A stretch of 64,000 nt of DNA from Pseudomonas sp. 7P_10.2_Bac1 (GCF_025465935.1 NZ_JANLNV010000082.1:233392-297391), one strand, 5' to 3'; positions 1-8,408 are shown, counted from the first letter of the stretch. Made by a program: numbers and translations. The notes: generated by a model not told the origin, from the letters alone.

Positions 1-124
1 CGGTATCGGTGATTTGAATGTGGTCGTCACGTTTGCGGGCGTCACTTTCCGGCCTGGAGAATTCATTTATGCCGATAACAATGGCGTTATTATTTCGCCT
101 TCAGCTCTGAAAATGCCGACATGA
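1..124 (+). CDS. rraA: RraA, RNase E inhibitor (C-terminal end only)
   Basis: The window opens inside this gene; the last 40 codons are visible. They read as the RraA/MenG-like family C-terminus, with the FAGVTFRPGEFIYADNNG stretch followed by IISPSALKMPT. RraA binds RNase E and reduces its activity; the older name MenG (demethylmenaquinone methyltransferase) is a misannotation in this family. In pseudomonads the gene lies just before cmaX, as here, with 41 bases between them. Nothing can be said of its start or promoter. The RNase E gene itself is also in this window (34952-38293). Confidence 0.88.
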   Translation, partial: GIGDLNVVVTFAGVTFRPGEFIYADNNGVIISPSALKMPT

Positions 125-165
125 TTCAGGGCATAAGCTCAACGCTCTAATCATAAGGACCACGG

Positions 166-1161
166 ATGCTAGAGGAAGACAACGCACAGTGGGGGCTGGT
201 TTATGCCCTGCTGCTGGACGGTAAGGGCGGTGCTCGCCATCTCTCACGAGCAGAACTGGACACCCTGGAACTGCAAAGTCACGAAAGCCTCTGGTTGCAT
301 TGGGATCGAAGTCACCCGCAAGCACAAAGCTGGTTGCGCGGCGCCAGTGGCTTGAGCGATTTCAGTTGTGACTTGCTGCTCGAAGAAAACACCCGTCCGC
401 GTCTGCTCACGTTGCCTGACAACGAGTTGTTGCTGTTTTTGCGCGGGGTCAACCTCAACCCGGGCGCCGAACCGGAAGACATGGTCTCGCTGCGCATCTT
501 CGGCAGTTCGCAGCGGGTCATTTCGCTGCGTTTGCGACGGTTGCGTGCCATTGATGAAATGCTCAGTGATTTTGAGCAAGGCGATGGCCCGAAAAATTCC
601 GCCGAATTGATCCTGTACCTGGCTCAAAACCTGACCTTGAAGGTCCAGGATTTGATCGGTGACCTGTCAGAAGTCGTCGATGACGAAGAAGATAAGATCG
701 ATGCCGACGAACGGTATACCCCGGAGCACGGCGCTATTTTGCCGATTCGACGAAGGGCCGCGGGATTGCGACGTTTTCTGGCGCCTCAGCGGGATATTTT
801 TGGTCAGCTCGCGCGGACCAAACTGCCGTGGTTCAGCAGCGATGTGCTGGATTATTGGAACGAGCTCAACAACAGCCTGACACGCTATCTGGAAGAGCTG
901 GAGCTGACTCGCGAGCGCGTGGGGCTGGTGCTTGAGGCTGTAGACCGGCGCATGAACGAGCGTATGACTCGCATCATGTATCGCTTCGGGGTGATCACCG
1001 GGATCTTCCTGCCGATCACATTTCTCACCGGCTTGCTCGGGATCAATGTGGGCGGAGTGCCTTTCTCCAATAATCCTTGGGGGTTTGCCGTGATTTGCGG
1101 CTTGATGGTGGTGATTGCAGTGGTGCAGTGGTGGTTTTATCGACGCTTGCAGTGGCTTTGA
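166..1161 (+). CDS. cmaX: CmaX, CorA/ZntB-type divalent cation transporter
   Basis: A 331-residue inner-membrane protein of the CorA metal ion transporter family. The long soluble N-terminal domain (about residues 1-265) ends in a charged helix. Two membrane helices follow near the C-terminus, with the loop motif GIN in LLGINVGG (about 290-297), as in the ZntB branch rather than the GMN of classical CorA. The C-terminal tail is basic, as is usual. ATG is preceded by AAGGA at good spacing. It sits directly before crfX, cmpX, sigX and oprF, the order known for Pseudomonas cmaX. The transported ion is not shown by sequence; zinc or magnesium movement is inferred from the family. Confidence 0.9.
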   Translation: MLEEDNAQWGLVYALLLDGKGGARHLSRAELDTLELQSHESLWLHWDRSHPQAQSWLRGASGLSDFSCDLLLEENTRPRLLTLPDNELLLFLRGVNLNPGAEPEDMVSLRIFGSSQRVISLRLRRLRAIDEMLSDFEQGDGPKNSAELILYLAQNLTLKVQDLIGDLSEVVDDEEDKIDADERYTPEHGAILPIRRRAAGLRRFLAPQRDIFGQLARTKLPWFSSDVLDYWNELNNSLTRYLEELELTRERVGLVLEAVDRRMNERMTRIMYRFGVITGIFLPITFLTGLLGINVGGVPFSNNPWGFAVICGLMVVIAVVQWWFYRRLQWL

Positions 1162-1226
1162 TTCTGGGGGAGATGTGACCCGACCTACATTGCTTGCGTC
1201 TTTCACTCAGATACCGAGAGGTGCTT

Positions 1227-1472
1227 ATGCACGATCCGTTTGAACAGTCGCTACGTGAAATGCTCAAAACGCCGTCATCCACCCGTGACGATGACGCGTG
1301 TTTGGGTCGAGTATTGAAAACCGCTAATCGTCAGGTTGGCGCGGGTGATCTTTTCAGCCTGCCAGGTCGCTGGATGCAAGCACTGACGATTGCATTGAAC
1401 AGCGGTTCGGCCCATATTGCGCCCGTTTCGCGACGCAAACCTGCTGCTCGCCCTGCTGATAAGGCTGATTGA
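1227..1472 (+). CDS. crfX: CrfX, small conserved Pseudomonas protein
   Basis: An 81-residue protein beginning MHDPFEQSLREML. I chose the ATG at 1227 over an upstream in-frame start at 1194 because GAGAGG stands just before it. It matches CrfX of the cmaX-crfX-cmpX-sigX cluster by position, size and N-terminal sequence. It has no signal peptide and no membrane segment, and its C-terminus is basic. Its molecular function is unknown. Its stop is separated by two bases from the cmpX start, so the two genes are probably translated together. Confidence 0.8.
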   Translation: MHDPFEQSLREMLKTPSSTRDDDACLGRVLKTANRQVGAGDLFSLPGRWMQALTIALNSGSAHIAPVSRRKPAARPADKAD

Positions 1473-1474
1473 AC

Positions 1475-2299
1475 ATGGAACTTGATCTCTGGACTCAGAG
1501 CCTGGTCACGGCAATGACTGCCCTGTGGACTAAAATTGCCAACTTCATCCCGAACCTTTTCGGGGCACTGGTTGTCGTATTGCTGGGTTTCGTGGTTGCC
1601 AAACTGCTCGATACCCTGCTGTCCAAGTTGCTCGCAAAGTTGGGCCTTGACCGCCTGATGGGCGGCACTGGCCTGACCAAGATTCTGGCCCGTATTGGCA
1701 TCAAGGTGCCGATCTCGATCCTGATCGGAAAAATTGTCTACTGGTTCATCCTGCTGGTGTTCCTGGTGTCGGCGGCGCAGTCGCTGGGGCTGGATCGCGT
1801 TTCTGCAGCGCTGGATATTTTCACGGTTTATTTGCCGAAGGTTTTCGGTGCTTTGCTAGTGTTGTTGGCAGGTGTGCTACTGGCGCAGTTGCTCAATGGG
1901 CTGGTGCGAGGTGCGGCCGAGAGCGTCGGATTTGATTATGCAAGCGGGCTGGGGCGTGTAGCCCAGGGCCTGGTCATCATCATCAGTATTTCCGTGGCTA
2001 TCAGTCAGTTGGAAGTTAAAACCGACCTGCTGAACCACGTGATTGTGATTGTTTTGATTACCGTTGGTCTGGCTGTTGCTTTGGCCATGGGCTTGGGAAG
2101 TCGAGAAATTGCCGGTCAGATTCTGGCTGGGATCTATGTGCGTGAGTTGTATCAAGTTGGGCAAGAAGTGCGAGTTGGCGAGGTCGAAGGGCAGATCGAA
2201 GAGATCGGCACGGTTAAAACCACGTTGCTGACCGAGGAAGGTGAGCTAGTCTCCATTTCCAATCGGATCTTGCTGGAGCAGCACGTGACAAGCCGCTAA
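1475..2299 (+). CDS. cmpX: CmpX, MscS-like small-conductance channel protein
   Basis: A 274-residue membrane protein related to the TM_helix/MscS mechanosensitive channel families. It shows several hydrophobic helices: about 20-45 (NLFGALVVVLLGFVVAKLL), 80-105, 125-150 and 165-205. A Gly/Ala-rich pore-like helix ends near LAMGLGSREIAGQ (about 205-217), and a short soluble beta domain follows. I chose the ATG at 1475 over an in-frame TTG at 1469 because AAGG lies about ten bases upstream of the ATG. In Pseudomonas, CmpX is linked to envelope tension and to control of the neighbouring sigX; that is family knowledge, not visible here. Confidence 0.88.
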   Translation: MELDLWTQSLVTAMTALWTKIANFIPNLFGALVVVLLGFVVAKLLDTLLSKLLAKLGLDRLMGGTGLTKILARIGIKVPISILIGKIVYWFILLVFLVSAAQSLGLDRVSAALDIFTVYLPKVFGALLVLLAGVLLAQLLNGLVRGAAESVGFDYASGLGRVAQGLVIIISISVAISQLEVKTDLLNHVIVIVLITVGLAVALAMGLGSREIAGQILAGIYVRELYQVGQEVRVGEVEGQIEEIGTVKTTLLTEEGELVSISNRILLEQHVTSR

Positions 2300-2392
2300 C
2301 GCGGTAAACCCTGCTAATGTATGCCGCCGTAAAAATGCCTGGTTTAAAGGCTGATGCGGTGGCCATTGACCTGACTGTCGGCACGACTCGTT
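2300..2392 (+). promoter_or_regulatory. cmpX-sigX intergenic region
   Basis: These 93 bases separate cmpX from sigX and probably hold the sigX promoter. I find no clear sigma-70 -35/-10 pair and no strong ribosome binding site in front of the TTG start of sigX. Weak translation initiation would suit a low-level regulatory protein. Confidence 0.3.
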
Positions 2393-2983
2393 TTGAATAA
2401 AGCCCAATCGCTATCCATGCGCTACGATCCCCGCGAGCTCTCTGATGAGGAGTTGGTTGCGCGCGCGCATGATGAGTTGTTTCACGTTACACGTGCTTAT
2501 GAAGAGTTGATGCGTCGCTATCAACGCACTTTGTTCAACGTTTGTTCAAGGTATTTAGGGAACGATAGGGACGCTGACGATGTCTGTCAGGAAGTGATGC
2601 TTAAGGTGTTGTATGGCTTGAAAAATTTCGAGGGAAAATCGAAATTCAAGACATGGCTATATAGCATCACTTACAACGAATGCATTACACAGTATCGAAA
2701 GGAACGGCGAAAGCGTCGCTTGATGGACGCATTAAGTATTGACCCCCTTGAGGAAGCGTCTGAGGAAAAGGCGCCGAAACCTGAGGAAAAGGGCGGACTT
2801 GATCGCTGGTTGGTGCATGTGAACCCGATTGATCGCGAAATTTTAGTGCTGCGTTTTGTCGCAGAACTGGAATTTCAGGAAATCGCAGACATAATGCATA
2901 TGGGTTTGAGCGCGACGAAGATGAGATACAAGCGTGCTCTTGACAAATTGCGTGAGAAATTTGCAGGTCTTGCTGAAACTTAG
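2393..2983 (+). CDS. sigX: SigX, extracytoplasmic function sigma factor
   Basis: A 196-residue ECF sigma factor. Region 2 spans about residues 20-95, with DRDADDVCQEVMLKVL and the promoter-melting segment FKTWLYSITYNECI. Region 4 is at about 135-190, with the helix-turn-helix FQEIADIMHMGLSATKMR. The protein closely resembles P. aeruginosa SigX, which controls oprF, membrane fluidity and fatty-acid genes. The predicted start is TTG, giving MNKAQSL as in that homologue. An in-frame ATG eight codons later (2417) is the alternative. No anti-sigma gene is adjacent, as is usual for SigX. The next gene, oprF, is a known target. Confidence 0.93.
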   Translation: MNKAQSLSMRYDPRELSDEELVARAHDELFHVTRAYEELMRRYQRTLFNVCSRYLGNDRDADDVCQEVMLKVLYGLKNFEGKSKFKTWLYSITYNECITQYRKERRKRRLMDALSIDPLEEASEEKAPKPEEKGGLDRWLVHVNPIDREILVLRFVAELEFQEIADIMHMGLSATKMRYKRALDKLREKFAGLAET

Positions 2984-3089
2984 TTCAGTGCAAATGGCTC
3001 TACGTGTAGGCAAGGTCTGATAGACTTGCCGCCGAGTTGTCCCCCGGTATGTGGGACTGCTTTACAATCACCAGATGGGGATTTAACGG

Positions 3090-4067
3090 ATGAAACTGAA
3101 AAACACCTTGGGCATTGCCATTGGTTCCTTTGTAGCCGCAACTTCGTTCGGTGCCCTGGCACAAGGCCAAGGCGCGGTCGAGGGTGAACTGTTCTACAAA
3201 AAACAGTACAACGACAGCGTCAACCACGTACAAGACGGTTACAACCCGGGCGCATCGATCGGCTACTTCATCACTGATGACGTGTCGATCAACTTCGCGT
3301 ACGACAAGACCAACTACACCCGTTCGTCGACCAATACTGGCAACCAGAAGTTGCAAGGCGACAACTTTGGTCTGAACGCTCAGTACCACTTCGGCACCGT
3401 AGGCGACGCTCTGCGTCCATACGTTTCCGGCGGTGTTGCTCACAAGAGCCTGTCGAACGTTGTAGCTGATGGCCACTCGGGCCGTGACAAGTCGACTTTC
3501 CTGACTGCTGGCGCTGGTGTTAAGTGGTACATCACTGACAACCTGTTCGCTCGTGCAGGCGTTGAAGCTGACTACAAACTGGACAACGGCCGTTGGGACT
3601 ACGCTCCTACCGTTGGTCTGGGTGTGAACTTCGGTGGCAGCGGTGGCAAAGTAGCTCCTGCTCCAGTTCCAGCTCCAGCTCCAATCGCTGAGCCAGAACC
3701 AGAAGCTCCGATCGCTGAAGTTGTTAAGGTTGAGCTGGACGTGAAATTCGACTTCGACAAAGCTGTTGTCAAGTCCCAGTACCTGCCTGACATCAAGAAC
3801 GTTGCTCAGTTCATGCAGCAGTACCCAGCGACCAGCACTACTGTGAATGGTTACACTGACAGCGTTGGTACCGATGCGTACAACCTGAAACTGTCCCAGC
3901 GTCGTGCTGACTCTGTGCGTCAGGCTCTGGTACAGCAAGGCGTTTCGCCTAGCCGTGTAGACGCAGTTGGCCACGGTAAGTCTGATCCAGTTGCTACCAA
4001 CGCAACTGAAGAAGGCCGCGCTCTGAACCGTCGCGTAGAAGCAGTTGTTCAAGCTCAATCTAATTAA
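3090..4067 (+). CDS. oprF: OprF, major outer membrane porin, OmpA family
   Basis: A 325-residue outer membrane protein. A signal peptide (about 1-24, cleaved after GALA) is followed by an eight-stranded barrel domain (about 25-185). A Pro/Ala/Glu hinge (about 190-217) comes next, then a C-terminal OmpA peptidoglycan-binding domain with VNGYTDSVGTDAYNLKLSQRR and GRALNRRVE. OprF gives non-specific permeability and anchors the outer membrane to the cell wall. The protein contains no cysteine, unlike P. aeruginosa OprF, which has a cysteine-bearing loop before the hinge. The gene is followed by a strong terminator. Its promoter should lie in 2984-3089 behind sigX. Confidence 0.96.
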   Translation: MKLKNTLGIAIGSFVAATSFGALAQGQGAVEGELFYKKQYNDSVNHVQDGYNPGASIGYFITDDVSINFAYDKTNYTRSSTNTGNQKLQGDNFGLNAQYHFGTVGDALRPYVSGGVAHKSLSNVVADGHSGRDKSTFLTAGAGVKWYITDNLFARAGVEADYKLDNGRWDYAPTVGLGVNFGGSGGKVAPAPVPAPAPIAEPEPEAPIAEVVKVELDVKFDFDKAVVKSQYLPDIKNVAQFMQQYPATSTTVNGYTDSVGTDAYNLKLSQRRADSVRQALVQQGVSPSRVDAVGHGKSDPVATNATEEGRALNRRVEAVVQAQSN

Positions 4068-4086
4068 TTTTAGATAGGCTGCTCAG

Positions 4087-4114
4087 AAAAACCCGGCTCA
4101 GGCCGGGTTTTTCT
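4087..4114 (+). terminator. Rho-independent terminator of oprF
   Basis: A seven-base-pair GC stem (4091-4097 with 4102-4108, loop TCAG) is extended by flanking A and T runs and followed by TTTTTCTTT. It lies 20 bases after the oprF stop, on the coding strand. Confidence 0.85.
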
Positions 4115-4142
4115 TTGCCTGTGATTTGCCAGGCGGCGCGGC

Positions 4143-4148
4143 TATAAT
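4143..4148 (+). promoter_or_regulatory. pyrD: Probable -10 box of pyrD
   Basis: A perfect TATAAT stands 40 bases before the pyrD ATG and after the oprF terminator, so pyrD should have its own promoter. The matching -35 is poor; TGTGAT at 17 bases is the best candidate. Confidence 0.45.
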
Positions 4149-4187
4149 TGCGCCCACTTTCCGTTACCCTTCGAGTCCATTGCGCCC

Positions 4188-5213
4188 ATGTATAACCTGG
4201 CCCGCCAGCTGCTTTTCAAACTCTCCCCCGAAGCTTCTCACGACTTGTCGCTGGACCTGATCGGGGCGGGCGGCCGTCTGGGGCTCAATGGGTTGTTGTG
4301 CAAAGCACCGGCGAAACTGCCTGTGACGGTCATGGGGTTGAATTTCCCTAACCCGGTCGGCTTGGCCGCGGGGCTGGATAAAAATGGCGCCGCCATCGAC
4401 GGTTTCGCCCAGTTGGGTTTTGGCTTTGTCGAGATCGGCACCGTGACGCCGCGCCCTCAGCCGGGCAACCCCAAACCACGTATTTTCCGATTGCCTGAAG
4501 CGCAGGCGATCATCAACCGCATGGGCTTTAACAACCTGGGCGTTGATCATTTGCTGAGCCGCGTACAGGCGGCCCGTTATAACGGCATTCTGGGTATCAA
4601 TATCGGTAAAAACTTTGACACGCCGGTTGAGCGCGCTGTCGACGATTACCTGATCTGCCTGGATAAAGTGTATGCCCACGCCAGCTACGTCACCGTCAAC
4701 GTCAGCTCGCCCAATACACCGGGTTTGCGCAGCTTGCAGTTCGGTGATTCGCTCAAGCAGTTGCTCGAAGCCCTACAACTGCGTCAGAGCGAACTGACAC
4801 AACGCCACGGCAAACGCGTGCCACTGGCGATCAAGATCGCCCCTGACATGAGTGACGAAGAAACCGTGCTTGTGGCTCAGGCGCTGCTGGAGACAGGTAT
4901 GGATGCTGTTATCGCCACCAACACCACCCTCAGCCGCGTTGGCGTTGAAGGTTTGGCCCATGGTGACGAGGCCGGGGGCTTGTCGGGTGCTCCGGTGCTT
5001 GAAAAAAGCACTCACACCGTCAAGGTGCTGGCTGCTGAGTTGGCAGGGCGCTTACCGATTATCGCTGCCGGTGGCATTACCGAAGGCAAGCACGCGGCTG
5101 AGAAAATCGCTGCAGGTGCCAGCCTGGTTCAGATCTATTCGGGTTTCATCTACAAAGGTCCGGCGCTGATTCGCGAGTCGGTCGATGCTATTTCTGCATT
5201 GCCGCGCAAGTAA
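4188..5213 (+). CDS. pyrD: Dihydroorotate dehydrogenase (quinone), class 2
   Basis: A 341-residue enzyme that oxidises dihydroorotate to orotate in pyrimidine synthesis and passes electrons through FMN to the quinone pool at the inner membrane. The N-terminal helical extension (about 1-40, MYNLARQLLFKLSPEASHD) is the membrane-binding part of class 2 enzymes. Further family blocks are NPVGLAAGLDKNG (about 60-72), NRMGFNN (about 111-117), VNVSSPNTPGL (about 170-180, with the catalytic serine region) and ATNTT (about 245-249). LVQIYSGFIYKGP near the end is the FMN phosphate site. Length is normal for the family. Confidence 0.97.
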   Translation: MYNLARQLLFKLSPEASHDLSLDLIGAGGRLGLNGLLCKAPAKLPVTVMGLNFPNPVGLAAGLDKNGAAIDGFAQLGFGFVEIGTVTPRPQPGNPKPRIFRLPEAQAIINRMGFNNLGVDHLLSRVQAARYNGILGINIGKNFDTPVERAVDDYLICLDKVYAHASYVTVNVSSPNTPGLRSLQFGDSLKQLLEALQLRQSELTQRHGKRVPLAIKIAPDMSDEETVLVAQALLETGMDAVIATNTTLSRVGVEGLAHGDEAGGLSGAPVLEKSTHTVKVLAAELAGRLPIIAAGGITEGKHAAEKIAAGASLVQIYSGFIYKGPALIRESVDAISALPRK

Positions 5214-5242
5214 TGGATGGCTGCAGCCAGACGGGCATAAAA

Positions 5243-5263
5243 AAGGGCTCCTGAGGAGCCCTT
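5243..5263 (-). terminator. Terminator between convergent pyrD and rmf
   Basis: A perfect nine-base-pair stem (5243-5251 with 5255-5263, loop TGA). Read on the minus strand it is followed by six T residues, so it serves rmf best. On the plus strand the T run is short, so use by pyrD is weaker. The 80 bases between it and the rmf stop hold no gene. Confidence 0.7.
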
Positions 5264-5342
5264 GGGCCGAGGCCCGCCGCCTGGATGGGACGGCAAGGTT
5301 AAATCGTTGTCGCCTAGAGGTGATGTCGGAGTGTGTCCAGTG

Positions 5343-5558
5343 TTAGCCGACGGCGTTGATTTCGTTGAGTCTGTGGATGCCCGCAGTGCCTGTCATACCG
5401 TCCCAGTTGTCGCCGCGTCCTTCGCGCCAGCCGTTAATCCAGGCTTGGCGTACCGACGGTAGAGTAAATGGGCAAAGCTCACGGGATTTACCATGAACGC
5501 CATTTTGATATCCGCGCAAAAATGCTCTTTCCAACGGATCACGCTTAAGTCTTCTCAT
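5343..5558 (-). CDS. rmf: Ribosome modulation factor
   Basis: A 71-residue basic protein that drives 70S ribosomes into inactive 100S dimers in stationary phase. The family pattern is clear: RRLKRDPLERAFLRGYQ at the N-terminus, GKSRELCPF (about 23-31), and VRQAWINGWREGR (about 36-48). The C-terminal tail is longer than in the 55-residue E. coli protein, as is usual in Pseudomonas. GAGGGA lies before the ATG. Upstream on the same strand, three hairpins occupy the leader (5598-5665), suggesting post-transcriptional control. Confidence 0.95.
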   Translation of the reverse strand: MRRLKRDPLERAFLRGYQNGVHGKSRELCPFTLPSVRQAWINGWREGRGDNWDGMTGTAGIHRLNEINAVG

Positions 5559-5597
5559 AGGGTGTTTCCCTCACTTGTTGACTGTTTTATTTAGCGT

Positions 5598-5665
5598 CGA
5601 CCTTCCAAAGGTCGGGGCAGATGGATCTGCCGTCGGGTGGGGCTCGCTGTCGGCGTGGCGAGCCC
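5598..5665 (-). promoter_or_regulatory. Three consecutive hairpins in the rmf leader
   Basis: Three perfect inverted repeats follow one another within 70 bases: 5598-5604 with 5608-5614 (CGACCTT stem), 5616-5622 with 5625-5631 (GGCAGAT stem) and 5640-5647 with 5658-5665 (GGGCTCGC stem). They lie 40-107 bases before the rmf ATG, in its probable 5' untranslated region. A regulatory leader or a small RNA is possible; the sequence does not tell which. Confidence 0.55.
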
Positions 5666-6051
5666 TTGTGTTATCGCCTATGCGGCGACAACCTGCGTCC
5701 AGTTCTAACCAATGCATTCAGGTGAGGGAATGATCGTTTTGTCATAAGCACGTAACGATAATGGTGTTACAGCCATAAGACCGGCTGTTTTTGCACACCC
5801 GGTTTCGTCCAAAGCCTGATAGGGCAAGTGCTTGCAAAGATGATGAGTTTCATTCTCCGTTGCATATAGCGGCTTGATCGACTCAGGTACTATTCGACGA
5901 AGGGTCTGAGTATGACCAATTGTTTCTTAATAAATGACCTGCCTCAGTGTCTAACCTCCGTCTGCTTCAGGGCGGGTTTTGTCATTGATGTGGACCGGCA
6001 CAGTTTCGTGCCACGCGAGCGCTCTTCAAGAAAAGCGCTTGATTGAAAACG
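5666..6051. other. Intergenic region between rmf and rlmKL
   Basis: This stretch separates the divergent genes rmf and rlmKL and must hold both promoters. It is AT-richer than its surroundings. I see no convincing ORF. A GATAAT-like -10 occurs near 5757 on the plus strand, but I cannot pair it with a -35 at proper spacing. Confidence 0.4.
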
Positions 6052-6075
6052 GAACAGGCAATGCGTTGCCTGTTC
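6052..6075 (+). promoter_or_regulatory. Perfect 10-bp inverted repeat before rlmKL
   Basis: GAACAGGCAA (6052-6061) is exactly complementary to 6066-6075 across a TGCG loop. It ends 27 bases before the rlmKL ATG. No T run follows, so it is not a standard terminator. It may be an operator or an mRNA hairpin in the leader. Confidence 0.5.
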
Positions 6076-6102
6076 ACAGAAAGCTATAAGCTCAGGAATC
6101 CC

Positions 6103-8373
6103 ATGTCGGATCGTAACGAACTCTTCCTTACCTGCCCCAAAGGCCTTGAAGGTCTGCTCCTTGAGGAGGCTATAGGCCTTGGTCTTGAGGAAGCGCGCGA
6201 GCATACCTCGGCCATTCGTGGCATGGCAGATATGGAAACTGCCTACCGCCTGTGTCTATGGTCGCGTCTTGCCAACCGCGTGTTGCTGGTACTCAAGCGC
6301 TTCCCTATGAAGAACGCTGAAGACCTGTACAACGGCGTGCTGGAGGTGGACTGGCATGACCACATGCTCCCGGACGGCACGCTGGCCGTTGAATTCAGTG
6401 GTCATGGCTCGGGTATCGACAACACCCACTTCGGTGCCTTGAAGGTCAAGGACGCGATCGTTGACAAGCTGCGCACGCCGTCTGGTGAGCGGCCGTCGAT
6501 TGACAAGTTCAGCCCTGATTTGCGGATCCATCTGCGTCTGGACCGCGGCGAAGCGATTCTTTCCCTGGACTTGTCGGGCAGCAGTTTGCACCAGCGCGGC
6601 TACCGCCTGCAGCAAGGTGCCGCGCCACTGAAGGAAAACCTGGCAGCCGCAGTGCTGATTCGCGCCGGCTGGCCGAAGATGGCCGCCGAGGGTGCAGCGC
6701 TGGCTGACCCGATGTGCGGCGTGGGGACCTTCCTGGTCGAGGGGGCGATGATTGCCGCCGACATCGCGCCGAACCTCAATCGTATTCACTGGGGCTTCGA
6801 TGCCTGGTTGGGTCACGTGCCGGCCATCTGGAAAAAACTTCACCAGGAAGCCACCGAGCGTGCGGAAATCGGCATGGCCAAGCCGCCATTGTGGATCCGT
6901 GGCTATGAAGCCGATCCGCGTCTGATCCAGCCCGCTCGCAATAACATTGAGCGTGCAGGCCTAAGCCACTGGATCAAGATTTATCAAGGTGAAGTGGCGA
7001 CCTTTGAGCCGCGTCCTGACCAGAACCAGAAGGGCCTGGTCATCTCCAACCCGCCGTACGGCGAGCGATTGGGCGATGAGGCAAGCCTGCTCTACCTCTA
7101 TCAGAACCTTGGTGAGCGCCTGCGCCAGGCGTGCCTTAACTGGGAGGCTGCGGTGTTTACCGGTGCCCCGGATCTGGGCAAGCGCATGGGCATTCGCAGC
7201 CACAAACAGTATTCGTTCTGGAACGGCGCATTGCCGTGCAAGTTGCTGCTGATCAAGGTCACGCCCGATCAGTTCGTGACGGGGGAGCGTCGCACCCCTG
7301 AGCAGCGTCAGGCTGAGCGTGAACAAGCCGAGTCGGATCAGTTGGCGGCCAGCGAAGCACCTGTCCAGCCACAGAAGTTCAACAAGAACGGCAACCCGAT
7401 CAAACCGGCTCCCGTAGTGGTCGAGCAGCCACGTCTGAGCGAAGGCGGGCAGATGTTTGCCAACCGTCTGCAAAAGAACCTCAAGGCACTGGGTAAATGG
7501 GTCAAGCGTGAGGGCATTGATTGCTATCGCGTATACGACGCCGACATGCCTGAGTACTCGATGGCGATCGACCTGTATCACGACTGGGTGCATGTTCAGG
7601 AGTACGCAGCGCCTAAATCGGTAGACCCGGAAAAGGCCTCGGCGCGGATGTTCGATGCGCTGGCGGCAATTCCCCAGGCGCTGAATATCGACAAGAGCCG
7701 AGTGATCGTCAAACGTCGCGAGCGTCAGAGCGGCACCAAGCAATATGAGCGTCAAAGCGCACAGGGCAAGTTCACTGAGGTGACTGAGGGCGGCGTCAAA
7801 TTGCTGGTGAACCTCACTGATTACCTCGACACGGGGTTGTTCCTGGACCACCGTCCGATCCGCATGCGTATTCAGAAAGAAGCCGCAGGCAAGCGCTTCC
7901 TCAACCTGTTCTGCTACACCGCAACCGCGAGTGTGCACGCAGCCAAGGGCGGTGCGCGCAGTACCACCAGCGTAGACTTGTCCAAGACCTATCTGGACTG
8001 GGCGCGTCGTAACCTGTCGTTGAATGGTTTTTCGGACAAGAACCGCCTGGAGCAGGGCGACGTGATGGCCTGGCTGGATGCCTGCCGTGAAGAATACGAC
8101 CTGATCTTCATTGATCCGCCGACGTTCTCTAACTCCAAGCGTATGGAAGGCATCTTCGACGTTCAGCGCGACCACGTGCAGTTGTTGGACCTGGCCATGG
8201 CGCGCCTGGCGCCAGGTGGCGTGCTGTATTTCTCGAACAACTTCCGCAAGTTCGTTCTGGATGAGCATCTGGCAGCGCGCTATGCCGTCGAGGAAATTAC
8301 CGCGAGCACCATCGACCCGGATTTTGCCCGAAACAGCAAAATCCACCGGGCTTGGAAAATCATGGCTCGCTGA
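6103..8373 (+). CDS. rlmL: Bifunctional 23S rRNA methyltransferase RlmKL (m2G2445 / m7G2069)
   Basis: A 756-residue fused enzyme. The N-terminal half has the THUMP region (about 50-155) and a class I methyltransferase with DPMCGVGTFLVEGA (about 202-215) and the catalytic NPPYGERLG (about 316-324). This half corresponds to RlmL, which makes m2G2445. The C-terminal half is RlmK-like, with FLNLFCYTATASVHAA and FIDPPTFSNS (about 669-678), and makes m7G2069. A charged, Gln-rich linker (about 385-440) joins them. The frame is open 20 codons further upstream, but the family N-terminus MSDRNELFLTCPKGLEGLL fixes the ATG at 6103. Confidence 0.95.
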   Translation: MSDRNELFLTCPKGLEGLLLEEAIGLGLEEAREHTSAIRGMADMETAYRLCLWSRLANRVLLVLKRFPMKNAEDLYNGVLEVDWHDHMLPDGTLAVEFSGHGSGIDNTHFGALKVKDAIVDKLRTPSGERPSIDKFSPDLRIHLRLDRGEAILSLDLSGSSLHQRGYRLQQGAAPLKENLAAAVLIRAGWPKMAAEGAALADPMCGVGTFLVEGAMIAADIAPNLNRIHWGFDAWLGHVPAIWKKLHQEATERAEIGMAKPPLWIRGYEADPRLIQPARNNIERAGLSHWIKIYQGEVATFEPRPDQNQKGLVISNPPYGERLGDEASLLYLYQNLGERLRQACLNWEAAVFTGAPDLGKRMGIRSHKQYSFWNGALPCKLLLIKVTPDQFVTGERRTPEQRQAEREQAESDQLAASEAPVQPQKFNKNGNPIKPAPVVVEQPRLSEGGQMFANRLQKNLKALGKWVKREGIDCYRVYDADMPEYSMAIDLYHDWVHVQEYAAPKSVDPEKASARMFDALAAIPQALNIDKSRVIVKRRERQSGTKQYERQSAQGKFTEVTEGGVKLLVNLTDYLDTGLFLDHRPIRMRIQKEAAGKRFLNLFCYTATASVHAAKGGARSTTSVDLSKTYLDWARRNLSLNGFSDKNRLEQGDVMAWLDACREEYDLIFIDPPTFSNSKRMEGIFDVQRDHVQLLDLAMARLAPGGVLYFSNNFRKFVLDEHLAARYAVEEITASTIDPDFARNSKIHRAWKIMAR

Positions 8374-8408
8374 TACCGGGCCTTGTGCCTGCGGTGATTA
8401 GCCCATAA

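Noticed and set aside
3000..4058. A 352-codon open frame opposite oprF
   Set aside because: It overlaps oprF throughout and is Val/Ser/Asn-rich, as expected from the reverse of the porin's codons. No start signal is present.
5262..5462. A 66-codon plus-strand ORF after pyrD
   Set aside because: It lies opposite rmf and its terminator gap, and rmf is a well-known gene on the other strand.
6961..8346. A 461-codon open frame opposite rlmKL
   Set aside because: It lies wholly inside a clearly conserved gene on the other strand and has no family motif; it is explained by codon bias.
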